Assembly (NCBI GenBank): GCA_003854985.1
Contig: RQOG01000130.1
Coordinates: 1-64,000 of the forward strand
Length of the DNA: 64,000 nucleotides
Direction: 5' to 3'
From: Calditrichota bacterium
GTDB taxonomy: Bacteria; Calditrichota; Calditrichia; Calditrichales; Calditrichaceae
Of this stretch, positions 38,277 to 46,917 are shown piece by piece. Made by a program: the position numbers and the translations under genes. Positions within the stretch are counted from its first letter, which is position 1; each line of letters starts with the position of its first letter. The notes beneath the pieces were generated by a model, which ran no database searches, was not told the DNA's origin, and saw only the letters and a program-made list of their open reading frames with translations.

Positions 38277-38592
38277 TTAAAGATTTAAACACCCTGAGTA
38301 TCTGCGTAAGATGCGTCAATTCCAGCAGTTCCTGAATATTCTGCGGAACACTGGCCAGCCTGACGTCTCCGCCATTAGCCCTGGTCATGGCTATTTTGGA
38401 TACAATCGCCCCCAGACCGCTGGAATCGACATATTTTGTCTGCCCAAGGTCCATGATAATCCGGTATTTTTTTTCTTCCATTAATTCTTTCAGCAGGTCC
38501 TTAAGTTCGCCGGATGACTCAAGCGTCAATCGTTCCGGGATTTCAATCACCGTAATTTTGCCGCCGTCTTCTTCACGGGTAACGAACCCCAT
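38248..38592 (-). CDS. STAS-domain anti-sigma factor antagonist
   Basis: The 114-residue protein is a single STAS domain with the phosphorylation motif YVDSSGLGAIVS (Ser57/Ser58). Such proteins take part in partner switching: a kinase phosphorylates the serine and a PP2C phosphatase removes it. A matching PP2C phosphatase with a GAF sensor is encoded just upstream (38698-40350). No RsbW-like kinase gene is visible in the window. Confidence 0.93.
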   Translation of the reverse strand: MGFVTREEDGGKITVIEIPERLTLESSGELKDLLKELMEEKKYRIIMDLGQTKYVDSSGLGAIVSKIAMTRANGGDVRLASVPQNIQELLELTHLTQILRVFKSLNEAVQSYNE

Positions 38593-38697
38593 ATTTCTCT
38601 CCTCCTGTTGAATCTTTTAAAAACATTTATACGTTCACCGGAAATCCCTGTTTAAAAAATGTAATTTTACTTCTGTTATTTTTCCGGAAATAAATTA

Positions 38698-40350
38698 TTA
38701 CGTTATCTTTGCGACAATCAGTGTAAAATCATCTTCCAAAGGCCTGCTGCCCCGGAAGCGGTCAACCTCTTCGATAATATTCTGCCGGATCGTCCCGGCA
38801 TCGGCATCTTTAATTTCCCTGAGAAATCTGTGCAGTTTGGCGGTACCAAATTCTCTGTTTTTTTCGTCCATAGCCTCCACCAGACCGTCTGTGTACATCA
38901 CCACCGTATTCCCCGATTTCAGCTTTATTTGTTCCATCTCGTACTGCCAGGGCATATACCCCAAAAACAATCCTCCCTTTTTCAGGAGCTTTATTTTCCC
39001 CGCTTTATCAATAAGCACAGGCGGATTATGTCCTGCATTCACGTAAGATAACTTCATATTCCGCATGTCAAACATTGCATAAAAGAAAGTGATAAACCGG
39101 TCATCGGTGGTATTTGCCGTAATCCTTTCGTTCAAACGATTAACGATAAAAACAAGATCGTCGCTGTATTCAATATAAGCCCGCAGCCAGGCCTGCATAT
39201 TGGACACAAGCAATGCCCCCGGAATGCCCTTTCCCGAAACGTCGGCCACGACAAAAATATACCGGGATTCATCAATGGGAATAATATCATAAAAGTCGCC
39301 GCTGACTTCTTTGCAGGGAATGTATACGGCGCTTAAATCCACGCCCTTTATTTTTGGTATTTGCCGCGGAATCAGCAGATGCTGTATTTCGGAAGCTACC
39401 TGCAATTCCTTTTCAAGCCGCTCATTTTCGATGGCGGACTGAAGTAGTTTTGTATTCTGAATCGCTAAGGCTGCCTGGGAGGCAAAGGTGGCTAAAATAT
39501 CCTTATCATTTTCATCAAACGGATTCTGATCCAACCGGTTTAAAACAGTCATGGCGCCAAGTATTTCATTTTTGTATTTCAGCGGCACGCAAAGATAGGA
39601 TTTGGTGCGGTAACCGCTCCGTTTGTCAAAACTGGGATCAAACCTGGGATCCGCATAGGCGTCCGGAATCAAAATCGGTTCGCCCTTCAGTGCCACCCAA
39701 CCCGATATGCCCTTTCCCAAAGGCAGTCTGAAATTTTTTACCTCCGCGGACTTAGGCCCGAGAGCAACTTTAAACTCCAATTCCTGCGGATTATCATCGG
39801 CTAACAGCATCAGCGAGGCGGATTCCGCTTCTATCAGGTACATTGATTTTTCTAAAATATACTGCAGCAGGTGATCCAGGTTTTGTGAAGAATCAATCGC
39901 CCTGCTTATTTCATGAAGAGCGGTCATCTCGCTGATCATACGTCTGGACAACTTTGTATTTCTGTCCAGCGTTTCTTTCAGATTATTATTCTGAATCCGG
40001 AACCGGATCGAATCGGCAAGCAGGGTATAAATTATATTGTTATGGCTATCAAGCGAAGGAAGGGCGGCAAAGAAAACCTGATCATCATCCGTTTTTATTT
40101 TTAATAGGCAGTCGCACTTTCTCCGGGCTATATGTTTTTTAAGTTCTGCACTTTTTAATACAGAGGCTGGAATTACGGATTTATTGGCTATTATCTTTTT
40201 AAAGCCGTTGTCTAAAACAAATTTTTTCCCGCTCTTCTTGTCAATAATTCGGGTTAATTTATCATTTTCGAGTTTATACAACTCAGGTTTTATTTTGCCG
40301 TTAGCCGAGCAAAACTCAAAAAGTTTATCAAATTCGGTTTTAAGATGCAT
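38698..40350 (-). CDS. GAF-containing SpoIIE/RsbU-type PP2C phosphatase
   Basis: From the ATG at 40350 the protein has 550 residues; an upstream TTG would add four. Residues about 160-305 form a GAF domain (GKGISGWVALKGEPILIPDA). A coiled linker follows, then the PP2C domain with EVSGDFYD (Asp356 in the longer numbering) and VADVSGKG (Asp374) and the C-terminal EDDFTLIVAKI. It should dephosphorylate the adjacent STAS protein in response to a small-molecule or redox signal sensed by GAF. Confidence 0.92.
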   Translation of the reverse strand: MHLKTEFDKLFEFCSANGKIKPELYKLENDKLTRIIDKKSGKKFVLDNGFKKIIANKSVIPASVLKSAELKKHIARRKCDCLLKIKTDDDQVFFAALPSLDSHNNIIYTLLADSIRFRIQNNNLKETLDRNTKLSRRMISEMTALHEISRAIDSSQNLDHLLQYILEKSMYLIEAESASLMLLADDNPQELEFKVALGPKSAEVKNFRLPLGKGISGWVALKGEPILIPDAYADPRFDPSFDKRSGYRTKSYLCVPLKYKNEILGAMTVLNRLDQNPFDENDKDILATFASQAALAIQNTKLLQSAIENERLEKELQVASEIQHLLIPRQIPKIKGVDLSAVYIPCKEVSGDFYDIIPIDESRYIFVVADVSGKGIPGALLVSNMQAWLRAYIEYSDDLVFIVNRLNERITANTTDDRFITFFYAMFDMRNMKLSYVNAGHNPPVLIDKAGKIKLLKKGGLFLGYMPWQYEMEQIKLKSGNTVVMYTDGLVEAMDEKNREFGTAKLHRFLREIKDADAGTIRQNIIEEVDRFRGSRPLEDDFTLIVAKIT

Positions 40351-40483
40351 TGATAAGACCAATGTATTTTCTGTGAAATATCAGTATAAACAAAATGTTT
40401 CCTGCAAATTAAATATCCAAACGTAAATCGTTTAAATATTAAACAAAAATATATAAAATCTGAAATTCTAATTCAATCGAACA

Positions 40484-41791
40484 TTATGATATCTGTTTCC
40501 TGATCAAAGATACCGGATACTGGAAATACAGGTTGGCGGCAGTCCTGCCGAAAAACACGGCGGTAACGGCCGCAAGAACACCGATCCAATCCAGAAAAAA
40601 GATGGTTAAGCTCAATACGGTAAGTATTCCGATAACTTCAATTAAAGTGGCCAGAGTGATATGTTTGGTCCGGCGGGCATAAACAACCGTGCCTCGCTGT
40701 AAAGAGATCAAAACGGTTAGCGCGGGAAGAAGGATAAGAATTTGCGTGGGTAAAACGGCAAATTCAGCCAGTTTTGTTGAAAGGCCGGATACGGTTTCAT
40801 ACCAGATCATCGAAATATCTGTGAATGCAATGACGCTTAGTATGATCGTCATAACGCCTCCGAGATATAATCCGAACCGGCGCAGAATTTTATAATTTTG
40901 CTGATTTTCATGAAGATAGGTAATTACAACTTCCTGATAAGAAAGCCCGAGACTGCGAAAAAGAAAAACAAGTCCATTGACGACTGGAAGAACCGCGAGC
41001 GACTCCAGGGCCATCCGGCTTTGTCCGACGAAAAAGGTCTGTAAAAACTGTACCCCTAATCCAAGCATGGAGGTAAGAGCCAGGGGATAATAAAATCTGG
41101 TAATTTCCCCATAACTCAGACCAGTGTTTGTCTGCGCGTCTTTATGAACTATACTTTTAACAGTCGGAATAGCCAGAATACGGCTGGCAACGGCTTCAGT
41201 AAGTACGCCGACAGATAAAGCCAGAACGCCCACATAAGCGCCGGGCAGGATTTCCAGTTTAAAAAGAACAGCGGCGGTAACCGACATAAAAATCAACCGG
41301 ATTACGGTTCCGAGAGTGACCAAATGGGTTTGGCCGGCTCTTATCAGCAATCCCTGGTAAAAACGCCGGTACCCGATCGCCGCCGGCCAGGGCATCAGGC
41401 AGATTACCGCGTGATAGGTAAGTTTATCAACCACCGGCGGCAAACCGATCAAATTAACAATCACCATTTGAAATACTTCCGGGATAACGAGAATAATCAT
41501 AATAACAGAAACTATGGCATTGAGCAAATAGATAAACCGTTTTAATTTAATAAAGCTGTCTTTGTCCTTTACCAGCGCGGTAGAAGCACTCATAATCATG
41601 ATTATGGGGGCTTCTACTAACAGACCGATCGAATAGGCCACGCCATACGCGGCAAGATTAAATTTAGGTTCAGCCAGCCTGGCTATGATCATCGCCAGGT
41701 AAGGCCCTTCGATAGCCATCATCAACCAGGTAGACGCTAACGGCGCCCAGAAAAAAAATATTTTTTTGGAAGTAAGGGTAGAAGGATTCAT
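40484..41791 (-). CDS. MATE/ANKH-like multidrug/oligosaccharide/polysaccharide exporter superfamily protein
   Basis: The 435-residue protein has about 12 hydrophobic segments in the MOP-superfamily pattern. The LAAYGVAYSIGLLVEAPI segment (about 45-62) and a second-half counterpart resemble the ANKH/MATE branch rather than classic NorM. The substrate is unknown. It is a monocistronic gene between the partner-switch genes and SemiSWEET, with no regulatory feature that I can see. Confidence 0.7.
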   Translation of the reverse strand: MNPSTLTSKKIFFFWAPLASTWLMMAIEGPYLAMIIARLAEPKFNLAAYGVAYSIGLLVEAPIIMIMSASTALVKDKDSFIKLKRFIYLLNAIVSVIMIILVIPEVFQMVIVNLIGLPPVVDKLTYHAVICLMPWPAAIGYRRFYQGLLIRAGQTHLVTLGTVIRLIFMSVTAAVLFKLEILPGAYVGVLALSVGVLTEAVASRILAIPTVKSIVHKDAQTNTGLSYGEITRFYYPLALTSMLGLGVQFLQTFFVGQSRMALESLAVLPVVNGLVFLFRSLGLSYQEVVITYLHENQQNYKILRRFGLYLGGVMTIILSVIAFTDISMIWYETVSGLSTKLAEFAVLPTQILILLPALTVLISLQRGTVVYARRTKHITLATLIEVIGILTVLSLTIFFLDWIGVLAAVTAVFFGRTAANLYFQYPVSLIRKQIS

Positions 41792-41973
41792 ACTGATTGT
41801 GCTGTTTCCATAATTCTCCGGTTGTTTAATAAAAATTCAGGTACAAAGCAAATGAATTTAGCGCAGAATACGTTGCCAGACGACCGGCAGACGTAATAAC
41901 CAAAGGTTTTGATTTGATTCTATGAATTTTAAGTTCAGGATAGAACCGCTTCCCGATCAGGATTCACCTGGAA

Positions 41974-42240
41974 TTATTTATACTTCAATTTATAAACCAG
42001 GATAATCGTAGCTAGGAAAAGGCTGATAAAATTGGCAAGGATAACGGGCAGAGCATTTATAAATAACCCGTACAAAAACCATAAAAAAATACCAATGGCC
42101 ATAATCAGAAACATAAATAATGAAATATCATGAGTGGATTTGGTGGTGATCACTTTAAAAACCTGCGGGAAAAAAGCTATGGTGGTTAATATTCCTGCAA
42201 CGGAACCTAATATATTAATATACAGGGGGTACTCTGTCAT
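41974..42240 (-). CDS. SemiSWEET sugar transporter
   Basis: The 88-residue protein has three TM segments, the PQ motif FFPQ in TM1 and the typical KSTHDISLFMF loop. This matches bacterial SemiSWEETs, which work as dimers to move sugars such as sucrose down their gradient. Its presence near a sucrose-phosphorylase-like gene suggests, but does not prove, a shared substrate. The ATG is preceded by GAGGATG-like sequence. Confidence 0.93.
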   Translation of the reverse strand: MTEYPLYINILGSVAGILTTIAFFPQVFKVITTKSTHDISLFMFLIMAIGIFLWFLYGLFINALPVILANFISLFLATIILVYKLKYK

Positions 42241-42299
42241 TACATCCTCATAAAATTACTTAATACAGAAGTCAAAATTAAAACGGGCAAAGCTATCAA

Positions 42300-42322
42300 A
42301 GTATTGCAAAAATAGCAATACT
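42300..42322. repeat. perfect 8-bp hairpin downstream of the ALDH gene
   Basis: The arms AGTATTGC (42300-42307) and GCAATACT (42315-42322) flank a 7-base AAAAATA loop. It lies in the 244-base gap after the aldehyde dehydrogenase stop and before the SemiSWEET start. On the minus strand it could be a weak terminator or an operator; only three T residues follow it. Confidence 0.35.
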
Positions 42323-42484
42323 CCTGCACCCTTTGTTATAAAATTTAAGCGTAATTTATTTGAGGAGCGCAGATAAATCACATCCGATGAATCAGACTAT
42401 TACCGCTTAACCTCCCTTTATCATCCCGGATGCAATTAGTGCGATCGTTTTTCCGGAGAATAAGTGTTATTGATGATACTCTCC

Positions 42485-44026
42485 TTAAATATCAAATTTA
42501 ATACCCTGCGCCAATGGCAGTTGGCTTCCAAAATTAATGGTATTGGTCTGTCTGCGCATATAAACCTTCCAGGCATCCGAACCTGACTCACGACCGCCGC
42601 CTGTTTCCTTTTCTCCCCCGAAAGCGCCGCCTATTTCCGCACCTGAAGTGCCGATATTCACATTGGCAATACCGCAGTCAGAACCCCGGTGGGAAAGAAA
42701 GGTTTCGGCTTCCTGGAGGTTATCTGTAAATATTGAAGATGAAAGCCCCTGAACCACATCATTCTGGATATCAATCGCGGTCTGCACATCGCCGTCATAT
42801 TTAATCAGATAGAGTATCGGGGCAAAGGTTTCTTCCTGAACAATGGCATAGTGATTTTCCGCTTCAACCAGAGCCGGTCGTACATAAAAATCCGATTCAT
42901 AATCATTGCCGGTTAATTTCTCGCCGCCAAACAGAACTTTACCGCCCTCTTTTTTTACCCGTTCGAGCGCGGAGACAAATGCTTCCACCGCTTCTTTATC
43001 GATTAATGGTCCCATATGGTTCTTTTCATCCAATGGCGTACCGATCTTCAGACCGCTATATGCCTTTATAAGGCCATCACGCACCTTATTGAATATGGAT
43101 TTATGAATAATAAGCCGGCGGGTTGTTGTGCATCTTTGACCGGCGGTGCCCACCGCCCCAAAGACGATAGCCGGAATAGCCATTTTTAAGTTAGCGCCCG
43201 GCGTTAAAATAATCGCGTTATTACCGCCTAATTCCAGAATGTATTTGCCCAACCGCCCGGAAATCACTTCAGCGGCATGTTTCCCTACCTTCGTCGAACC
43301 GGTTAATGAGACCAGCGGAATGCGTTTATCTTTAAGGATCATCTCACCGATCGTAGAACCCTTGCCAATGACCAGGTTAAATATGCCTTCGGGTAATTTG
43401 TTTTCACTCAATACACTGCTGATAATATGCTGCACGGCAATAGCGGTTAGCGGCACTTTGGATGCCGGTTTCCAGATATTAACATCACCGCAGACAGCGG
43501 CGATCATTGCATTCCAGGACCATACCGCCACCGGAAAGTTGAAGGAAGAAATGGTTACTACCGGTCCCAGCGGATGATACTGGTCATACATCCGGTGATC
43601 CGGACGTTCCGAATGCATGGTAAAACCATACAACTGACGGGACTGGCCAACAGCCAAATCACAGATATCAATCATTTCCTGTACTTCACCCCAGCCTTCC
43701 TGAAGGGATTTTCCCATTTCATAGGAAACCAGTTTCCCCAGCGGATCCTTGTATTCCCTCAAACGGTTCCCGATTTGCCGGACAATCTCTCCTCTTTTCG
43801 GCGCGGGAACTGTTCTCCAATATTTGAAGGCTTCCTGGGCTGTCGTCACAAGTCTGTTATAATCTTCTTCAGAAGCCTGGTAAACGGTCGCAATATATTG
43901 TCCATCAACAGGAGAATGAATTTTTAATTCCCCATGAGTTGTGGTTTTTGCCCACCGCATCCCGGTGGAAGAACCGAAATTTTTGGTTTCAATATTAAGT
44001 TGTTTTAAAAAATCCATGCTGATCAT
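42485..44026 (-). CDS. ALDH7-type aldehyde dehydrogenase (aminoadipate-semialdehyde dehydrogenase-like)
   Basis: The start at ATG 44026 has GGGGG just upstream; a TTG at 44038 would be weaker. In the longer numbering Glu269 (ELGGNNAII) and nucleophile Cys303 (GTAGQRCTTTRR) are both present. The GQRCTTTRRLI and GGEKETGGGRESGSDAWK segments fit the ALDH7 (antiquitin) group, which oxidises aminoadipate semialdehyde, the lysine-degradation step, or related aldehydes. It begins just after an Rrf2 regulator gene on the same strand. Confidence 0.9.
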   Translation of the reverse strand: MISMDFLKQLNIETKNFGSSTGMRWAKTTTHGELKIHSPVDGQYIATVYQASEEDYNRLVTTAQEAFKYWRTVPAPKRGEIVRQIGNRLREYKDPLGKLVSYEMGKSLQEGWGEVQEMIDICDLAVGQSRQLYGFTMHSERPDHRMYDQYHPLGPVVTISSFNFPVAVWSWNAMIAAVCGDVNIWKPASKVPLTAIAVQHIISSVLSENKLPEGIFNLVIGKGSTIGEMILKDKRIPLVSLTGSTKVGKHAAEVISGRLGKYILELGGNNAIILTPGANLKMAIPAIVFGAVGTAGQRCTTTRRLIIHKSIFNKVRDGLIKAYSGLKIGTPLDEKNHMGPLIDKEAVEAFVSALERVKKEGGKVLFGGEKLTGNDYESDFYVRPALVEAENHYAIVQEETFAPILYLIKYDGDVQTAIDIQNDVVQGLSSSIFTDNLQEAETFLSHRGSDCGIANVNIGTSGAEIGGAFGGEKETGGGRESGSDAWKVYMRRQTNTINFGSQLPLAQGIKFDI

Positions 44027-44044
44027 AACAACCCCCAATCGTAT

Positions 44045-44461
44045 TTATAAAATTTGTTCTATAATATTTTTAATTGATATTTTACGCATCTTATCTTCGA
44101 TATCAATCTGGATTTCAGCAAATAAATCCAGAAAATAATTATTTAATTTAGCCGAATCCGGCAGGTCTTTGACTGAAACATGTCTTACATCAAGGTGAAA
44201 CGCTTTGCGGTCTTCGATCGCACAGTAAACTTCCTGTAAATGAATTTTATCCGGCGGTTTATTCAGCACAAATTTGCCTTCTTTACCCCGGCTCGACTTT
44301 AAAATACCGCTTTTAACCAGCATCGAAAGAAGTCTTCGCAATTTGGAAGTATTGATACCTATCTCTTTTGATATTTCAGCGCTGCTCCAGCCCTTCTGCT
44401 GATGCTTACCTAAAAAACAAAGCGCTTTAACCGATGTCGAAAGTTTGGATGACGCTGCCAT
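44045..44461 (-). CDS. Rrf2 family transcriptional regulator without the cysteine cluster
   Basis: The 138-residue protein has the Rrf2 winged helix (SAEISKEIGINTSKLRRLLSM) and the wing (SSRGKEGKFVLNKP). The C-terminal region lacks the three closely spaced cysteines that bind an Fe-S cluster in IscR or NsrR; its few cysteines are scattered. It may therefore sense something else, or bind through a partner. It precedes the aldehyde dehydrogenase by 18 bases, and a perfect palindrome sits in its promoter. Confidence 0.9.
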   Translation of the reverse strand: MAASSKLSTSVKALCFLGKHQQKGWSSAEISKEIGINTSKLRRLLSMLVKSGILKSSRGKEGKFVLNKPPDKIHLQEVYCAIEDRKAFHLDVRHVSVKDLPDSAKLNNYFLDLFAEIQIDIEDKMRKISIKNIIEQIL

Positions 44462-44475
44462 AATACTTATATGTT

Positions 44476-44492
44476 ATTGTTACAGTAACAAT
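44476..44492. promoter_or_regulatory. candidate Rrf2 operator palindrome
   Basis: ATTGTTACAGTAACAAT is a perfect palindrome with 8-base arms and a central A. It begins 15 bases before the Rrf2 start codon on the minus strand, so a protein bound there would cover the promoter or leader. Autoregulation is the simplest reading. The GTTAC/GTAAC core is shared with the ECF promoter repeat at 24184-24211, but the GTCT -10 element is absent here. Confidence 0.55.
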
Positions 44493-44661
44493 TAATATAA
44501 TAAACAAAAAAGCAAATGCAAGATGGATGTTAAGAAAATTTATTTCGAGGGCTAAGCAGTACCAAATAATTAGATTTTAAAAAAGATTTGTTGTTTTAAT
44601 TGATTTTAGTCCGTTGTTTTAGATGATCTGGAAAACAACTCCCAAAAAAAGTTATCATAAA

Positions 44662-44801
44662 TAACTTGCCGCTATCTTCAGATAGCGGTATGAAAATAAC
44701 CGGAAAATGGGGCTTTAGCCCAATTTTAAACTTCCATCTGGGACTGAAGTCCATTTTATTGGAGCTGTCCTGATCCACGATCTAAAGATCGTGGCAAGTT
44801 A
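44662..44801. repeat. REP/REPIN-like composite repeat with terminal inverted repeats
   Basis: A 140-base element is bounded by the inverted arms TAACTTGCC (44662-44670) and GGCAAGTTA (44793-44801). Inside are hairpins CCGCTATC/GATAGCGG (44669-44688), GGGC/GCCC near 44711, GGACT/AGTCC (44741-44752) and CCACGATCT/AGATCGTGG (44775-44794). A further pair CTGTCCT/AGGACAG overlaps the end (44765-44771, 44814-44820). The element contains no credible gene. It fits sequences moved by RAYT transposases, and one is present at 27302. Confidence 0.7.
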
Positions 44802-44883
44802 GAATATTTATTTAGGACAGATGTGATTTCGGGGAATTATATTTTAGTATTACAGTTATCATATAATAAAAACAAAGAAAATT

Positions 44884-46122
44884 ATGGAATATATAAACGT
44901 ATTCATCGATCAGCTGTTATACTTTTACAACGAAATGGCTGTCTATTTGATTTTTGGCTTTTTGGTAGCCGGTATTCTGCATATTTTTTTCCCTGATTCG
45001 TTTATACATCGTCATCTTGGGAAAAACAATATGGGATCGGTTATCAAGGCCGCTATCGGTGGCATTCCACTGCCCTTATGCTCATGCGGCGTGATACCTG
45101 TCGCGGCTTCCATACGCCGCAAGGGTGCCAGTAAGGGCGCGACACTATCCTTTTTAGTGGCCACGCCCCAGATCGGATCGGATAGTTTTTTAATTACCTA
45201 CTCCTTAATCGGTTGGATTTTTGCCGTTTTCCGTATCATCGCCGCTTTTTTAAGCGCCATATTTTCAGGTATTATGGCCAATATTTTTGACCGTGAACAA
45301 AGCGGTATAAAAAATATATCAGCCGGGAAAGAAGACAATGATAACTGGATAAAACGTACCGGGCAGGTTTTGCCCTACATGCAAAACGGCGTTTTCGGGC
45401 CAATCGTCAATTATCTTGTTGCCGGGCTTATTTTAGCCGGTTTAATCGGCGCACTGATTCCCGAAGGCTTTTTCGAAATATATCTGAATAGTCCGTTTAT
45501 TTCCATGCTCGTAATGCTTCTGGCCGGCATACCGATGTATATTTGCGCTACGGCTTCCACGCCCATTGCCGCTTCCCTGCTGATGAAAGGCCTTTCGCCC
45601 GGCGCGGCGCTTGTATTTTTACTGGCCGGACCGGCCACCAACACCGTAACTATTACCACTGTTTATAAAACACTGGGAAAACGCGCTTTAGCCATTTACC
45701 TCGGCTCGATTATTACAATCAGTCTGGCATTGGGTTATGTGCTTAATATTCTGGCTTTAAATTTTCATATAGAAATGCTTCACCATCATCAACATGAATT
45801 ACTACCCGAATGGTTAAAGCTTTTAGGTTCGGTTTTATTGTTGATCATGTTCGCTCTGCACTATGGAAGAAACATTAAAAACAAACTAACCTCCGGGGGA
45901 GAATTAAACAGTATGACTGCTGTAAAAACTTTATCCGTAAAAGGCATGACCTGTATGCATTGTCAGGAGACCGTCCGTCAGGCGGTCAGTGCGGTCGATG
46001 GCGTCGATAATGTCAATGTCGATCTATCCGGCGGAAAAGTATCGTTTATATACGATTCGAATGATTTAACCCATATTAAGGAAGCCATCCTCGAAAAGGG
46101 ATACGAGATAGCTGAGAATTAG
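44884..46122 (+). CDS. SO_0444-family Cu/Zn efflux permease with C-terminal HMA domain
   Basis: The 412-residue protein has about eight TM segments with the family motif LPLCSCGVIPVAAS (Cys66 and Cys68) and a second half containing CATASTPIAASLL. The last 70 residues form a heavy-metal-associated domain with VKGMTCMHC. The permease family exports copper or zinc. The HMA domain probably hands metal to it or senses metal. No metal regulator is adjacent in this window. Confidence 0.9.
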   Translation: MEYINVFIDQLLYFYNEMAVYLIFGFLVAGILHIFFPDSFIHRHLGKNNMGSVIKAAIGGIPLPLCSCGVIPVAASIRRKGASKGATLSFLVATPQIGSDSFLITYSLIGWIFAVFRIIAAFLSAIFSGIMANIFDREQSGIKNISAGKEDNDNWIKRTGQVLPYMQNGVFGPIVNYLVAGLILAGLIGALIPEGFFEIYLNSPFISMLVMLLAGIPMYICATASTPIAASLLMKGLSPGAALVFLLAGPATNTVTITTVYKTLGKRALAIYLGSIITISLALGYVLNILALNFHIEMLHHHQHELLPEWLKLLGSVLLLIMFALHYGRNIKNKLTSGGELNSMTAVKTLSVKGMTCMHCQETVRQAVSAVDGVDNVNVDLSGGKVSFIYDSNDLTHIKEAILEKGYEIAEN

Positions 46123-46198
46123 CGGTGAGGCTGGACGACAGTGTAAACTTGATAAAAGCGACTACCAATCAAAAAAATTCAAAAAACAGGACAATAAT

Positions 46199-46764
46199 AT
46201 GAAACGAAGAACATTTATTTTATCTGCACTTGCACTCTTTCCATTGAGTATTTTAGCCAAAATTAAAAACAGTGCTTTTATGAGAACTGATAAAGGATTT
46301 AAAGTAAATGCAGGTGACGCAAGATTTGACGAACACTTCAAAATGAAAGGCGTTACACTGAACACATTAGACATTAAAATCTCCGGGACTGACACTGATA
46401 ATGATTTAGCGGTCTTTGAGCAAACCGGACTTACTCCAAACGGAGGACCGCCTTTGCACATCCACCCTTTTCAAGACGAGTGGTTTTATGTAATTGAAGG
46501 AGACTATCTGTTTCAAGTTGGTGACGACAAATATCAAATGAAATCAGGCGACACAATTTTTCTTCCAAGAAATGTGCAACACGCATTCCTACAGTTGACA
46601 GAAAAAGGGAAGATGATAGTTTCTTATTTACCATCAGGAAAGATGGAAGCATTTTTAAGGTTACGGACAAATGGACATCTCCACCAACAGAAGAAGAAAT
46701 CGCGAAGGTTTTTGCAGACCATGATATGAAAGTTGTTGGCGCACCGCTGAAAGCTTATGACTAA
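46199..46764 (+). pseudogene. cupin-domain protein, frameshifted near its end
   Basis: The intact part has a Tat/Sec-like N terminus (MKRRTFILSALALFPLSILA) and a cupin core with PLHIHPFQDEWFYVIEG and GDTIFLPRNVQHAF. At 46652-46656 a T5 run shifts the frame: the upstream frame ends at 46729, whereas restoring one T gives KVTDKWTSPPTEEEIAKVFA... to a stop at 46764, as homologues have. The function (oxygenase or isomerase) is not resolved. Its codon use differs from the neighbours, and an attC-like hairpin follows, which suggests transfer. Confidence 0.8.
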
Positions 46765-46789
46765 TATAAAAGCATGTATTGCTAACAGG

Positions 46790-46895
46790 GTGTATGTGGC
46801 AATAGCGGGTGCCGCGGTAAATCGAAGGTCTGTGCTTCTGAGAAAAATTGTGCACCGGAAAGAAGAGCGCTTCTAATCCGCTAATGCACATACAC
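46790..46895. repeat. attC-like imperfect hairpin after the cupin gene
   Basis: Inverted arms GTGTATGTG (46790-46798) and CACATACAC (46887-46895) are followed inward by TAGCGG (46803-46808) and CCGCTA (46878-46883). The interior has shorter GAAG/CTTC pairs. The paired simple sites around an unpaired centre resemble integron attC sites or similar repeats behind mobile genes in Bacteroidota. The classic GTTRRRY core is not clear, so identity is uncertain. Confidence 0.4.
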
Positions 46896-46917
46896 GCAAA
46901 ATATTAAATCATCCGCT

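Noticed and set aside
44476-44492. Rrf2-linked palindrome as a second ECF promoter
   Set aside because: It shares GTTAC/GTAAC with the sigma promoter, but no GTCT lies 16-18 bases away on either strand.
44596-44778. Minus-strand 60-residue reading in the repeat cluster
   Set aside because: The sequence is made of stacked hairpins of the REPIN-like element, so the reading is a by-product of the repeats.
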